Assembly (NCBI RefSeq): GCF_000949135.2
Contig: NZ_JTAN02000017.1
Location: forward strand, 1-64,000
Direction: 5' to 3'
DNA: 64,000 nt
DNA from: Burkholderia sp. USMB20
GTDB lineage: Bacteria; Pseudomonadota; Gammaproteobacteria; Burkholderiales; Burkholderiaceae
Below, one piece after another: positions 1-8,291 of this stretch. The translations under genes and the position numbers were made by a program. Below the pieces are notes generated by a model, which did no database searches, was not told the origin of the DNA, and saw nothing but the letters and a program-made list of their open reading frames with translations. Each line of letters starts with the position of its first letter. Within the stretch, counting starts at the first letter, position 1.

Positions 1-114
1 AGCAACAACCGATTGGACAGCATGACGGCTGACCGGGTGCTGTCGATCATCCGTGATCGCTACGCCGATTTTGGCCCGACGCTGGCCTGCGAGAAGCTCC
101 CGGAATGTCACGGG
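1..114 (+). pseudogene. Transposase fragment (ISNCY/integrase-core type), truncated
   Basis: An open frame entering from the left edge reads SNNRLDS...DRYADFGPTLACEKL...CHG. The RYADFGPTLACEKL stretch is typical of the region before the integrase catalytic core in ISNCY-type transposases. Similarity stops near base 114, after which the frame continues as low-complexity sequence without recognisable domains. No DDE residues or terminal inverted repeat are present here, so this is the tail of a disrupted insertion element. The part upstream of base 1 cannot be seen. Confidence 0.7.
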
Positions 115-164
115 CGGAGTTGCCTTCCGTCCGGACGCATCGTTGCTGGTTCACATCGACGGCC

Positions 165-188
165 CCGGGCGAGACCGTCATCGCCCGG
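165..188 (-). terminator. Hairpin after the RND efflux operon
   Basis: Perfect inverted repeat CCGGGCGA (165-172) / TCGCCCGG (181-188) with an 8-nt loop, about 12 nt past the stop of the minus-strand RND gene. There is no long T tract, so termination is inferred from position and stem strength only. It separates the efflux operon from the transposase fragment. Confidence 0.4.
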
Positions 189-199
189 AGCGCACCTGC

Positions 200-3100
200 C
201 TACGTCGTCACGCTGGCGCTGGGTTCGAGCGCAGGATTGTTTTCCCCTGCCCCGGGACGGATCTTGAACCAGATCGAGTACATAGCCGGCAGAAACACCA
301 ACGTCAGAACCGTTCCGGCGAATGTTCCTCCGATAAGCGTATAAGCCAGCGTGCCCCAGAACACGGAATGGGTCAGCGGAATGAACGCAAGCATCGCGGC
401 AACCGCGGTCAGGATCACGGGCCTCGAGCGCTGCAGCGTGGCCTCCACCACCGCATCGAACGGCGTCATGCCCGCGCGCGCGTTCTCTTCGATCTGGCCG
501 ATCAGGATCAGCGTGTTGCGCATCAGGATGCCGGAGAGCGCAATGAGTCCCACCAATGCGTTGATGCCGAATGCCTGATTGAACAGCAGGAGTGTCGGCA
601 CCACACCGATCAATCCCAGCGGACTGGTCGCGAACACCATCATCGTGGCGGAAATCGAGCGGGTCTGAAAAATGATGATGAGCAGCGTCAGCGCGATCAT
701 GATCGGGAACAGCGGCGCGAGCGCAGTTGTCGCCTTGTTGGCCTCCTCGATGGAGCCGGCCTCCTCGATCCGGTAGCCGCCCGGCAGCTTCGCGATGATG
801 GGCTGAAGCTGCGCGAGCATCGCGGTCGACACATCGGGTGGCTGCAACCCTTCGGCGATATCGCCGCGCACGGTGATCGTCGGCGTTCGATCGCGCCGGC
901 GCAGGATCGGATCCTCCATGCGGATGTCGACTTTGCCGACCTGCGAGAGCGGCACCCGCTGCCCTGCGGCGCCGATCAGCGTGAATCCGTCGATCCGTTG
1001 CGGGTCGAGCCGGATGTCGCCCGCCGAACGCGCGACGAGCTCCACGGAACGAATGTCCTCGCGTACGTGCGTGACGGGAATGCCGGTCAGCAGGAATTGC
1101 AGTTGCTGCGCGACCGAGCTGGACGTCAGTCCGAACGCCCCGAGACGATTTTGATCGAGCGTGAAATGCACGGTGGGAACGCGCGGCCCCCAGTCGGCGT
1201 TCACCGTTCGCATCATCGGGCTGGCGTTCATGGTCCGTTCGACCTGTGCGGCGATGGTGCGCAACGTCTGGGCGTCCGGGCCCATGACCCTGAACGCGAC
1301 GGGGTAAGGCGAGTAAGGGCCGAACACCAGCTGCGTGACGCGAACCTGCGCCCCGGGCACCAACCCTTCGGCGATGACCTTGCGCAGACGGAATTTGAGC
1401 GCTTCCCGTTGGCGCTCGTCATTCGTGCGGATCACGATCTTCGAGAAGGACGAATCCGGCAGTTCCGGAGACATGGCCAGATAGAAGCGCGGAGCGCCCT
1501 GCCCGATGTACGAGGTCACGATCTGCGCTTCCGGCTGCTTCGCGAGCCATGCCTCGACTTTTTCCGTTGCCGACGCGGTCTGCTCGATCGAAGTCCCATA
1601 GGGCATCTGCACTTCGACGAGCACTTCCGGGCGATCGGAAGTCGGGAAGAATTGCTTCTTCACGAGCCCCATGCCCATCACGGCGACCACGAACGATGCC
1701 ACCACGATCCCGGCGACCATCCACTTGCGTGCGATCACGCGCCCGAGGAAGCGGCGAAAGCGCCGGTAGTTCGGCGTGTTGTAGATCGCCTCGTGGCCGC
1801 CTTCGATCACGGCGATGTCGGGTAACAGCTTGACGCCGAGATACGGTGTGAAGACGACGGCCACGATCCACGAGGTGACCAGCGCGATGCCGACGATCCA
1901 GAACATGTTGCTGGTGTATTCGCCGGCCGTCGAGCGCGCAAAGCCATTCGGCATGAAGCCGACAGCCGTGACCAGCGTGCCCGACAGCATCGGTGCGGCC
2001 GTGTGGCTCCACGCGTAAGCTGATGCCTGGACGCGGCTATAGCCCTCCTCCATTTTCACGACCATCATTTCGATGGCGATGATCGCGTCGTCGACGAGCA
2101 GGCCGAGCGCGAGAATCAGCGAACCGAGCGTGATGCGGTCGAAGCTCTTGCCCGTTGCGGCCATGACGACGAAGACGCCCGCGAGTGTCAGCGGCACCGC
2201 CGCCGACACGACGATGCCGACACGCCATCCCATGCTCGCGAAGCTCACGACCATCACCACGAGCAGCGCGACAAAGAACTTCACCATGAATTCGTCGATG
2301 GCCGAATGGATGTTGACGGCCTGGTCGGTCACTTTCGTGAGGCTCACGCCCAGCGGCAGCCCGGCATTGATCGATGCGACTTCCGTGTCGAGCGCCTTGC
2401 CGAGATTGAGCCCGTTCCAGCCGTCCCGCATCACGACGCCGAGGAGCAACGCCGGTTCGCCTTTGTTGCGAATCTGGAACGTGGCCGGGTCTTCGTAACC
2501 GCGTTCGACGGTCGCCACATCGGAGAGCTTCAGTGTGCGGCCCTGAACGACGATCGGCGTGTCACGGATGGTCTGCAGCTTGTCGAAGGCGCCTTCGACA
2601 CGAATGAAGACCTGCGCGCCCGCCGTATCGATCGAACCAGCCGGCGTGAGAACGTTCTGGTTGTTCAGCGCGGCAAAGATCTCCTGCGGGGTCACGCCGA
2701 GCGTCGCGAGCCGGTCGTGCGAAAACGACACGTAGATCCGTTCCGCCTGCTCGCCGATGATGTTCACCTTCTTGACGCCCGGCACATGAAGAAGCCGCTG
2801 GCGTAACCCCTCGGCGTCGCGCACCAGCAATCGTTGCGGCTCGCCTTTCGCCTTGAGCGCGAACAGCGCGAACGTTACGTCGGAATACTCATCATTGACG
2901 AGCGGGCCGATCACGCCGGGCGGCAGGTTGCCCGCTTCGTCGTGCAGCTTCTTGCGCGCCTGATAGAACTCCTCGGGCACGTCCGCGGGCGGCGTACTGT
3001 CGAGCAAGGTCACGGTGGTGAAGGCCAGCCCCGGACGCGTATAGGTCTCGGTCCGGTCGTACCAGCGCAGCTCCTGCATGCGCTTTTCGAGCGGCTCGGC

Positions 3101-3298
3101 CACCTGGTCCTGCATTTCCTGCGCGGTCGCGCCGGGCCATGCCGTAATGACCGTCATCGACTTGACGGTGAATGGCGGATCTTCTGCCCGCCCCAGTTTC
3201 AGGAAGGCAATCACGCCGGCGATCGAAATCAGGATGATCAGAAACAGCGTGACCGAGCGCTCCCGCACCGCAAGAGCCGACAAATTGAAGCCGCTCAT
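200..3298 (-). CDS. RND efflux transporter, inner-membrane permease
   Basis: 1032 residues, full length for a proton-driven RND pump. The N-terminus has a transmembrane helix (about residues 15-33) followed by a periplasmic porter domain containing AWPGATAQEMQDQV. Around residue 400, LLVDDAIIAIE carries the paired Asp of the TM4 proton relay. Later helices include an SGILMRNTLILI stretch typical of TM11. It works with the adaptor encoded just upstream, whose stop overlaps this start by 4 nt (ATGA), and presumably with the outer-membrane channel at 5215. The family exports drugs, solvents or other toxic compounds; the substrate cannot be read from sequence. The proton-relay residues and full length indicate a functional pump. 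Confidence 0.95.
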   Translation of the reverse strand: MSGFNLSALAVRERSVTLFLIILISIAGVIAFLKLGRAEDPPFTVKSMTVITAWPGATAQEMQDQVAEPLEKRMQELRWYDRTETYTRPGLAFTTVTLLDSTPPADVPEEFYQARKKLHDEAGNLPPGVIGPLVNDEYSDVTFALFALKAKGEPQRLLVRDAEGLRQRLLHVPGVKKVNIIGEQAERIYVSFSHDRLATLGVTPQEIFAALNNQNVLTPAGSIDTAGAQVFIRVEGAFDKLQTIRDTPIVVQGRTLKLSDVATVERGYEDPATFQIRNKGEPALLLGVVMRDGWNGLNLGKALDTEVASINAGLPLGVSLTKVTDQAVNIHSAIDEFMVKFFVALLVVMVVSFASMGWRVGIVVSAAVPLTLAGVFVVMAATGKSFDRITLGSLILALGLLVDDAIIAIEMMVVKMEEGYSRVQASAYAWSHTAAPMLSGTLVTAVGFMPNGFARSTAGEYTSNMFWIVGIALVTSWIVAVVFTPYLGVKLLPDIAVIEGGHEAIYNTPNYRRFRRFLGRVIARKWMVAGIVVASFVVAVMGMGLVKKQFFPTSDRPEVLVEVQMPYGTSIEQTASATEKVEAWLAKQPEAQIVTSYIGQGAPRFYLAMSPELPDSSFSKIVIRTNDERQREALKFRLRKVIAEGLVPGAQVRVTQLVFGPYSPYPVAFRVMGPDAQTLRTIAAQVERTMNASPMMRTVNADWGPRVPTVHFTLDQNRLGAFGLTSSSVAQQLQFLLTGIPVTHVREDIRSVELVARSAGDIRLDPQRIDGFTLIGAAGQRVPLSQVGKVDIRMEDPILRRRDRTPTITVRGDIAEGLQPPDVSTAMLAQLQPIIAKLPGGYRIEEAGSIEEANKATTALAPLFPIMIALTLLIIIFQTRSISATMMVFATSPLGLIGVVPTLLLFNQAFGINALVGLIALSGILMRNTLILIGQIEENARAGMTPFDAVVEATLQRSRPVILTAVAAMLAFIPLTHSVFWGTLAYTLIGGTFAGTVLTLVFLPAMYSIWFKIRPGAGENNPALEPSASVTT

Positions 3299-4422
3299 TG
3301 CGCTGCTCCTTGCGTGGAGACGGATGCCGCGGCCAGCTTGTCGTTGGCGAGACGCACGCGCTCTCCGTCGTGCAACAACTGGGCACCGAGCGCGACGACC
3401 TGGTCGCCTTCGCGAAGATCGCCAGTCACCGTCGCACTGTCGTCGCTCAATGCGGTGACACGAACCTTGTGCCAGGTCACACGCGATTGAGATCGATCGA
3501 CGGTCCAGACGCCGGTGCCGGTTCCCGTGCCCGGATCGAACAAGGCGCCGACCGGCACCACCATGCCGGCCTGTGTCTGGCCGGCATTGCCGGCGAGATC
3601 GATGGTCACGGTCGCGCCGAGCGGTGCATTCGAGAGCGCGCCCTCGAGGACGTATCTCGCCTCGTAGGTTCGTGTCAGCCGATCCGCAGAATCGGAGAGC
3701 TGGCGCAGGACGGCGGGAACGGGCTTCTGGTCCGCGCCGTAAAGCGTCGCCGCGGCAATCGAGCCGGACGCGGGACGCAGCGTCTCGGGAAGCTGGACGA
3801 CGGCCTCGCGGGGGCCGGCATGCGCGAGCCGCACGACGATTTGTCCCGGCGCGACGACCTGGCCCGGCTCCGCCAGCGTCTCGACCACCACGCCGTCGGC
3901 GTCCGCCATGACGACGGCGTATCCGGAAGCATTGTTGGCGAGCACGGCCTGCGCCTGCGCTGCGACGAGCTGGGCCCTGGCGGAATCGGCCGCCGCCTTG
4001 AGCTGGTCGTAGGTCGATGCCGACACCGCGCCAGCCCCGACGAGATCCCGATACCGCGCCTCGTCGGCAGCCGTCTGCGTCGCGCGCGCCTGCGCAGCGT
4101 CCACGAGTTTCTGCTGCGCACGGGCCTGCAGCCCCAGATCGATCGGATCGATGCGCATCAGGGGCTGGCCGCGCTTGACCGTTTGGCCCGCGTCGACCAG
4201 TCGCTCGATGACTTTACCCTGAACGCGGAAACCGAGATCGCTCTGAACGCGGGCGCCCACGACACCCGAAAACGACCGGCTCGTACGCGCCGCGCCGTGA
4301 ACGGCGCTGGTACGCACAAGTGGCGCCTCGGTACGCGGATCAGCAGCCGGATGCTCGCCGCATGCTGCGAGCGCAAGCGAAGCCAGGCCCAATGTGTAGA
4401 CAAGACGATGGCGCCGGAACAT
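3295..4422 (-). CDS. RND efflux periplasmic adaptor (membrane fusion lipoprotein)
   Basis: 375 residues. It starts with a lipoprotein signal ending in LALAAC (Cys21), so it is probably anchored in the inner membrane facing the periplasm. A biotinyl/lipoyl-like hairpin segment (VQGKVIERLVDAGQ, near residue 70) precedes an Ala/Gln-rich alpha-helical hairpin (about 105-165) and a beta-barrel region; this is the usual adaptor order. It bridges the RND pump and the outer-membrane channel. It is the first gene of the adaptor-pump operon, transcribed away from the TetR gene, and its promoter region holds a TetR-type operator at 4467-4490. Confidence 0.93.
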   Translation of the reverse strand: MFRRHRLVYTLGLASLALAACGEHPAADPRTEAPLVRTSAVHGAARTSRSFSGVVGARVQSDLGFRVQGKVIERLVDAGQTVKRGQPLMRIDPIDLGLQARAQQKLVDAAQARATQTAADEARYRDLVGAGAVSASTYDQLKAAADSARAQLVAAQAQAVLANNASGYAVVMADADGVVVETLAEPGQVVAPGQIVVRLAHAGPREAVVQLPETLRPASGSIAAATLYGADQKPVPAVLRQLSDSADRLTRTYEARYVLEGALSNAPLGATVTIDLAGNAGQTQAGMVVPVGALFDPGTGTGTGVWTVDRSQSRVTWHKVRVTALSDDSATVTGDLREGDQVVALGAQLLHDGERVRLANDKLAAASVSTQGAAQ

Positions 4423-4449
4423 GAGATCCCCTCTCGCAAAGAACAGGAG

Positions 4450-4490
4450 ACCTCATTCTGATACCAGTGACCAAATCAGTCAATAGTCAC
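4450..4490 (-). promoter_or_regulatory. Promoter with TetR-type operator for the adaptor-pump operon
   Basis: GTGACCA (4467-4473), 10-nt spacer, TAGTCAC (4484-4490): an inverted repeat differing by one base from the copy at 5155-5178. On the minus strand TTGACT (4483-4478) and CAGAAT 17 nt further on could be the -35 and -10 elements, so the operator lies across the promoter. This fits repression of the adaptor-pump operon by the neighbouring TetR protein. Binding is inferred. Confidence 0.65.
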
Positions 4491-4498
4491 AACAAGAT

Positions 4499-5116
4499 TC
4501 ATGGAGCAAGACTTCTGAGGACGAGGTTCGCGAGTTGGGCCGTCGCCTCTTCCGCACCATCGAGGTTGTACTGGAGCATCAACGGATTGAAGTAAGGCTT
4601 CATCACCAGAAAGATCGCGTTCACTGCCTCGTCTGGCGGGGTCTTGCGTTCGAATTCGCCGGTTTCGCGTCCGAGTCGCAGGATATCGGCGATGAGTTGC
4701 CGGATCTGGTCCTCGTAGCCTTTGACGGAGGGCCAGGGCGACGCGGCCGCCTCGGCGGCGATATCGTAGAGCTTGCGATCCTGGAAGAAAAGCTGACTTC
4801 CAGACGCAAGCAAGGTCTTGAACATACGGCGAAATTTCTCGGTTGCACCGTGCGCGCCGTCGACATTTTCGCTGACTGCGGCCACGATCGCGGCGAGCCG
4901 ATTGGCGCAGATGACCTGACCGATCGCCTGTTTGGAGTCGAAAAATTTGTAAATATAGGCTTTTGAAAACCCGATTTCCTTCGCGAGGTCGGAGACCGTG
5001 GTTTTTTCGTAGCCGTAGCGGCTGAAGTATTCCGTTGCGGCGTCGACGATCTGGGCGCGAACTTCGTGGTCCGAGGGGCCACGGGACGAAGAGGTGGAGG
5101 GAGTCGGTTTGTTCAT
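4499..5116 (-). CDS. TetR-family repressor of the RND efflux system
   Basis: 205 residues. An N-terminal helix-turn-helix domain (about residues 22-68) includes IVDAATEYFSRYGY and TVSDLAKEIGFSKAYIYKFF, the standard TetR pattern. The C-terminal ligand-binding part is alpha-helical and not diagnostic. The gene lies between the adaptor-pump operon, on the same strand, and the outer-membrane channel gene, which is divergent. A matched inverted repeat lies on each side of it, so it very probably represses both transcription units and itself, and is released by a pump substrate. The start at 5116 gives the normal family length. Confidence 0.93.
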   Translation of the reverse strand: MNKPTPSTSSSRGPSDHEVRAQIVDAATEYFSRYGYEKTTVSDLAKEIGFSKAYIYKFFDSKQAIGQVICANRLAAIVAAVSENVDGAHGATEKFRRMFKTLLASGSQLFFQDRKLYDIAAEAAASPWPSVKGYEDQIRQLIADILRLGRETGEFERKTPPDEAVNAIFLVMKPYFNPLMLQYNLDGAEEATAQLANLVLRSLAP

Positions 5117-5144
5117 GCGTCAAGCTTAGTCCGACGCTCGTCAG

Positions 5145-5178
5145 TTGACAACGTGTGACCATATTGTATATTGGTCAC
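5145..5178 (+). promoter_or_regulatory. Promoter and TetR-type operator for the outer-membrane channel gene
   Basis: TTGACA (5145-5150), 16-nt spacer, TATATT (5167-5172) forms a near-consensus sigma-70 promoter reading rightward. The perfect inverted repeat GTGACCA (5155-5161) - N10 - TGGTCAC (5172-5178) covers the spacer and -10 element. It also lies about 40 nt upstream of the divergent tetR start, allowing autoregulation. It matches the copy at 4467-4490. Confidence 0.75.
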
Positions 5179-5214
5179 TATATTTCCTCTCCCGTTGTCG
5201 CTCCCGAGATGATC

Positions 5215-6681
5215 ATGCCCTTGCGCCGTCCACTTGTTCTCCTGACTAGCGTCGCCGCCCTTTCGGCGTGCGCCGTGGGTCCCGACTACCACCGCCCGGA
5301 TGCGCCGCTGGCGCAGCACTACATGACCCAGCCGCCCGCCCGCGCGGCAAAGGCTCCGGTTGCCGACCTGTCCGCATGGTGGGAAAGCTTCAACGACCCG
5401 CTGCTCACGCATTACGTTTCGCTGGCGCTGGCCGAGAACCTGGACCTGGCCCAGGCCGTCGCGCAAATCACTCAGGCGCGCGCGCGCCTCGGCACGGCCA
5501 ACGCGGCGCTCCTGCCGTCGGCCTCGGTTTCTGCATCGGCGGCACGAGCCTATCAGTCTGTCGATACGCCGTTGGGGCGAGTGCTCAATGCCACGCCGGG
5601 GTACGAGCGCTGGGGCACCGCGTACGAAACCAACCTGGAGGCCGGTTGGGAGTTCGACATTTTTGGCGGTCTGCGCCGTCAGCGTGAAGCCGCGCTCGCC
5701 GATTACTCGGCAACGCAGGCGGCGGCAGTTGCTACCCGGCTTGCCGTCGCGGCCCAGACTGCCGATATCTACGTCACGATCCGAGGGCTCCAGGCCCGTC
5801 TGGATATCGCGACCCGGCAGGTGCAGACGCAGCAGGCGCTTCTCGCAGACGTGAAACTCCTGTATTCGAAGGGCGCGGCAGCCGACTATCAGGTTCAGCA
5901 GGCGCAAGGTGCGCTCGACCAGGTGCAGGCCAGCGTGCCCGTCCTCCTCGCGGCGCTCGATGCGGCGTCGAACGCCCTCGACGTGATGCTCGGTACACCT
6001 CCTGGCACGCACCGCGCAGAGCTGGGCTCGCCTTTCCCGATCCCCGTCGCGCCGGCGCTCGCGGAAATGGGCACGCCAGCCGATCTGCTGCAAAGACGTC
6101 CCGATCTGATCGCCGCCGAACGTCACCTCGCCGCCGCCAATGCGCGCATCGGCGCTGCGATCGGCGAGTACTACCCGACGGTCTCGCTGAACGCCTTCCT
6201 CGGCAGCGCGACCTCGGCCGCCGCCGGTACGTTGTTCTCGGGCGGCGCCAACCAGGCGGCCGGCCTCGTCGGGCTGCGCTGGCGACTGTTCGATTTCGCG
6301 CGCATCGGTGCCGATGTCGACGCGGCGAAAGGCGCCGACGCGCAGGCGCTCGCAGCATATCGGCAGGCCGTGCTCCGCGCCTCCGAGGACGTCGAAAACT
6401 CGCTCTCGTCATTGGTGAATCGAGAGGCGCAGGCTGCCACGCTGTCGCATGCCGAGTCGTCGTTCTCCCGCGCCAAGGATTCGTCGATGACCGCGTACCG
6501 CAGCGGTGCAGCGAGTTTCATCGACGTATTGCACGCCAACGAGACCCTGCTCCAGGCCGCCGACGCGCGTGCACAGGCACAGACGGAATCCGCTCGTGCA
6601 GCGATCTCGACGTTCAAGGCGCTCGGCGGCGGCTGGGACCCGGCATCGCACGATGCGCAGACGACGCTGAGCTCACGCTGA
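5215..6681 (+). CDS. RND efflux outer-membrane channel (NodT/OprM family lipoprotein)
   Basis: 488 residues from the ATG at 5215, which gives a lipoprotein signal ending LSAC (Cys19) followed by AVGPDYHRP, the characteristic start of mature OprM/NodT proteins. Earlier in-frame ATGs at 5155 and 5209 would spoil or only slightly lengthen the signal, and 5155 lies inside the promoter/operator. The body shows the internal duplication of TolC-like channels, with long Ala/Gln-rich helices around residues 60-240 and 290-470 and the motif LLQRRPDLIAAERHLAAANA near residue 290. It supplies the outer-membrane exit duct for the divergent adaptor-pump operon. Confidence 0.93.
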   Translation: MPLRRPLVLLTSVAALSACAVGPDYHRPDAPLAQHYMTQPPARAAKAPVADLSAWWESFNDPLLTHYVSLALAENLDLAQAVAQITQARARLGTANAALLPSASVSASAARAYQSVDTPLGRVLNATPGYERWGTAYETNLEAGWEFDIFGGLRRQREAALADYSATQAAAVATRLAVAAQTADIYVTIRGLQARLDIATRQVQTQQALLADVKLLYSKGAAADYQVQQAQGALDQVQASVPVLLAALDAASNALDVMLGTPPGTHRAELGSPFPIPVAPALAEMGTPADLLQRRPDLIAAERHLAAANARIGAAIGEYYPTVSLNAFLGSATSAAAGTLFSGGANQAAGLVGLRWRLFDFARIGADVDAAKGADAQALAAYRQAVLRASEDVENSLSSLVNREAQAATLSHAESSFSRAKDSSMTAYRSGAASFIDVLHANETLLQAADARAQAQTESARAAISTFKALGGGWDPASHDAQTTLSSR

Positions 6682-7460
6682 CGCCGCCGCCCTGCACTGG
6701 CGCGCGCAATGGCGCCTGCGCACGTTCCTGGTTCGCGCAATAGCGGACCACGGGCGACTCGATTGCCCGGGGGATTCGGTCTTTCGTCCAAAGCGCACGC
6801 GGAATGCGATGTGCAGCAATTCGATGGCGATGATCAAGGCGTCGTCCATCGATCTGCCGCGGTATCGGGGCGGTCAGAGATCGGCCAGGTTGGTCGCGGA
6901 ACCCAAGCCCTCGACGCCAGACCGGCTCGGAGATCGGCACGCAGATGCTCTCCCCGATCTCGAACCGCACCTTGCCCGACTGTTCTCCGAGGCTTGAGTC
7001 GGCGGCCGACGTAAGCGAGAAAACGGAGACGTACGGACCGTTCAGACGCGTTTTCGTACTCGCCGGTTTCGATTTATATCGATGCTATTGTGATAAGAAA
7101 AGTTATCCGGATAGATCTGATAAACCATCGAAGTACCCGACGTGTCCGAGCACACCATCGCGCGGCATTGACAGCACTTCCTCGCACGAATCCCGGATTT
7201 CACAGCGATTCGACGCGCGGTGTCGCCCACGATTGCAGCCTCGCTCGAAGCTTCGTTCGCAGCCGCCTCGATTCCCCTTCCGCCGCAACGATCGCCGTCG
7301 CGGCCGCCCCGTTCTTTCCCGCATTTGTTCCCGCGACGCAAGACTGTTGGTCCACGGTGGGTGTTCGAACTCCGGCGCGACGCGCCTAAAGTCTGGTCCA
7401 TCGGATTCATCGATCCGGTCGGCACCAACGCCGAAAACCAGTCACCTGTCGAGGCATATC
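6682..7460. other. Long intergenic stretch with AT-rich interlaced inverted repeats
   Basis: No convincing gene in 780 bp. A minus-strand frame around 6800-6970 contains DDALIIAIELLHIA-like sequence but has no start or family context. Near 7050-7130 the DNA is much richer in A+T than its surroundings and holds GATAA (7092-7096) / TTATC (7103-7107) / GATAA (7119-7123), two overlapping inverted repeats. This patch could be a regulatory site or a remnant of acquired DNA. The last part carries the promoter of the SDR gene. Confidence 0.4.
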
Positions 7461-8168
7461 ATGAGCACATCCAAAGTCATCATCGTCACCGGCGCATCGC
7501 AAGGCATCGGCGCGGAGACAGTCAACGCATTCCGCGCCCACGGTCATCGGGTGGTCGCGACGTCCCGTTCGATCGGCGCGTCGGACGATCCCGATCTGGT
7601 CACCGTCGCGGGCGACATCGGCGACCCGGCTGTCGCGCGGCGGGTGGTCGATACCGCACTCGAGCGCTTCGGCCGGGTCGACACGCTCGTCAACAACGCC
7701 GGCGTGTTCATCGCGAAGCCGTTCACGCAATACACCGCGGACGACTATGCGACCATCACCCGTGTGAACCTGGACGGGTTCTTCCACGTCACGCAGCGCG
7801 CGATCGCGGCGATGCAGCGCAACGGCGGCGGACACGTGGTCAGCATCACGACGAGCCTCGTTGACCACGCGAACAGCAACGTGCCGTCGGTGCTCGCGTC
7901 GCTGACGAAAGGCGGGCTCAATGCGGCGACGAAGTCGCTCGCAATCGAGTACGCGAAGGCCGGCATCCGCGTGAATGCCGTGTCCCCCGGCATCATCAAG
8001 TCGCCGATGCATGCGCCCGACACGCACGCGACGCTCGCTTCGCTGCATCCGGTCGGCCGGATGGGCGAGATGAGCGACATCGTCGGCGCGATCCTGTATC
8101 TCGATTCGGCGCCGTTCGTTACGGGCGAGATCCTGCACGTGGATGGCGGCCAGAGCGCCGGGCATTGA
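7461..8168 (+). CDS. SDR-family oxidoreductase lacking the catalytic Tyr
   Basis: 235 residues. Start chosen at the ATG preceded by GAGG (7451). The N-terminus has the dinucleotide-binding motif TGASQGIG (about residues 10-17), then NNAGVF (about 80). The C-terminal part keeps RVNAVSPGIIKSPM and HVDGGQSAGH. The catalytic YxxxK segment instead reads VLASLTKGG: the Lys is kept but the Tyr position is Ala. This suggests altered or lost canonical dehydrogenase activity, perhaps a reductase using other residues or a binding protein. The convergent neighbour is a LysR gene. Substrate unknown. Confidence 0.88.
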   Translation: MSTSKVIIVTGASQGIGAETVNAFRAHGHRVVATSRSIGASDDPDLVTVAGDIGDPAVARRVVDTALERFGRVDTLVNNAGVFIAKPFTQYTADDYATITRVNLDGFFHVTQRAIAAMQRNGGGHVVSITTSLVDHANSNVPSVLASLTKGGLNAATKSLAIEYAKAGIRVNAVSPGIIKSPMHAPDTHATLASLHPVGRMGEMSDIVGAILYLDSAPFVTGEILHVDGGQSAGH

Positions 8169-8223
8169 GCGGCGACGATGGGAGACTGCGCCGGGGCAAA
8201 GGGGGCAAATGGTGAGCGGCGGC

Positions 8224-8274
8224 CCGGCAACGGCGCAGCCGCGCCATTCGCGCCCCGCTCTGCCCCGTTGCCGG
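8224..8274. terminator. Inverted repeat between convergent SDR and LysR genes
   Basis: CCGGCAACGG (8224-8233) pairs perfectly with CCGTTGCCGG (8265-8274) across a 31-nt loop. It lies between the SDR stop (8168) and the LysR stop (8292) and could end transcription in both directions. No T tract is present. Confidence 0.35.
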
Positions 8275-8291
8275 CATTCCCCCAGACGCAG

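Noticed and set aside
53-1825. Long open frame of 590 codons on the plus strand
   Set aside because: It is antisense to the RND pump gene, with the Arg/His/Asp-rich composition typical of antisense frames in GC-rich DNA, and has no domain.
6614-6970. Minus-strand frame with DDALIIAIELL resembling the RND TM4 motif
   Set aside because: The resemblance covers about ten residues, without flanking homology or a start, so a pump relic cannot be supported.
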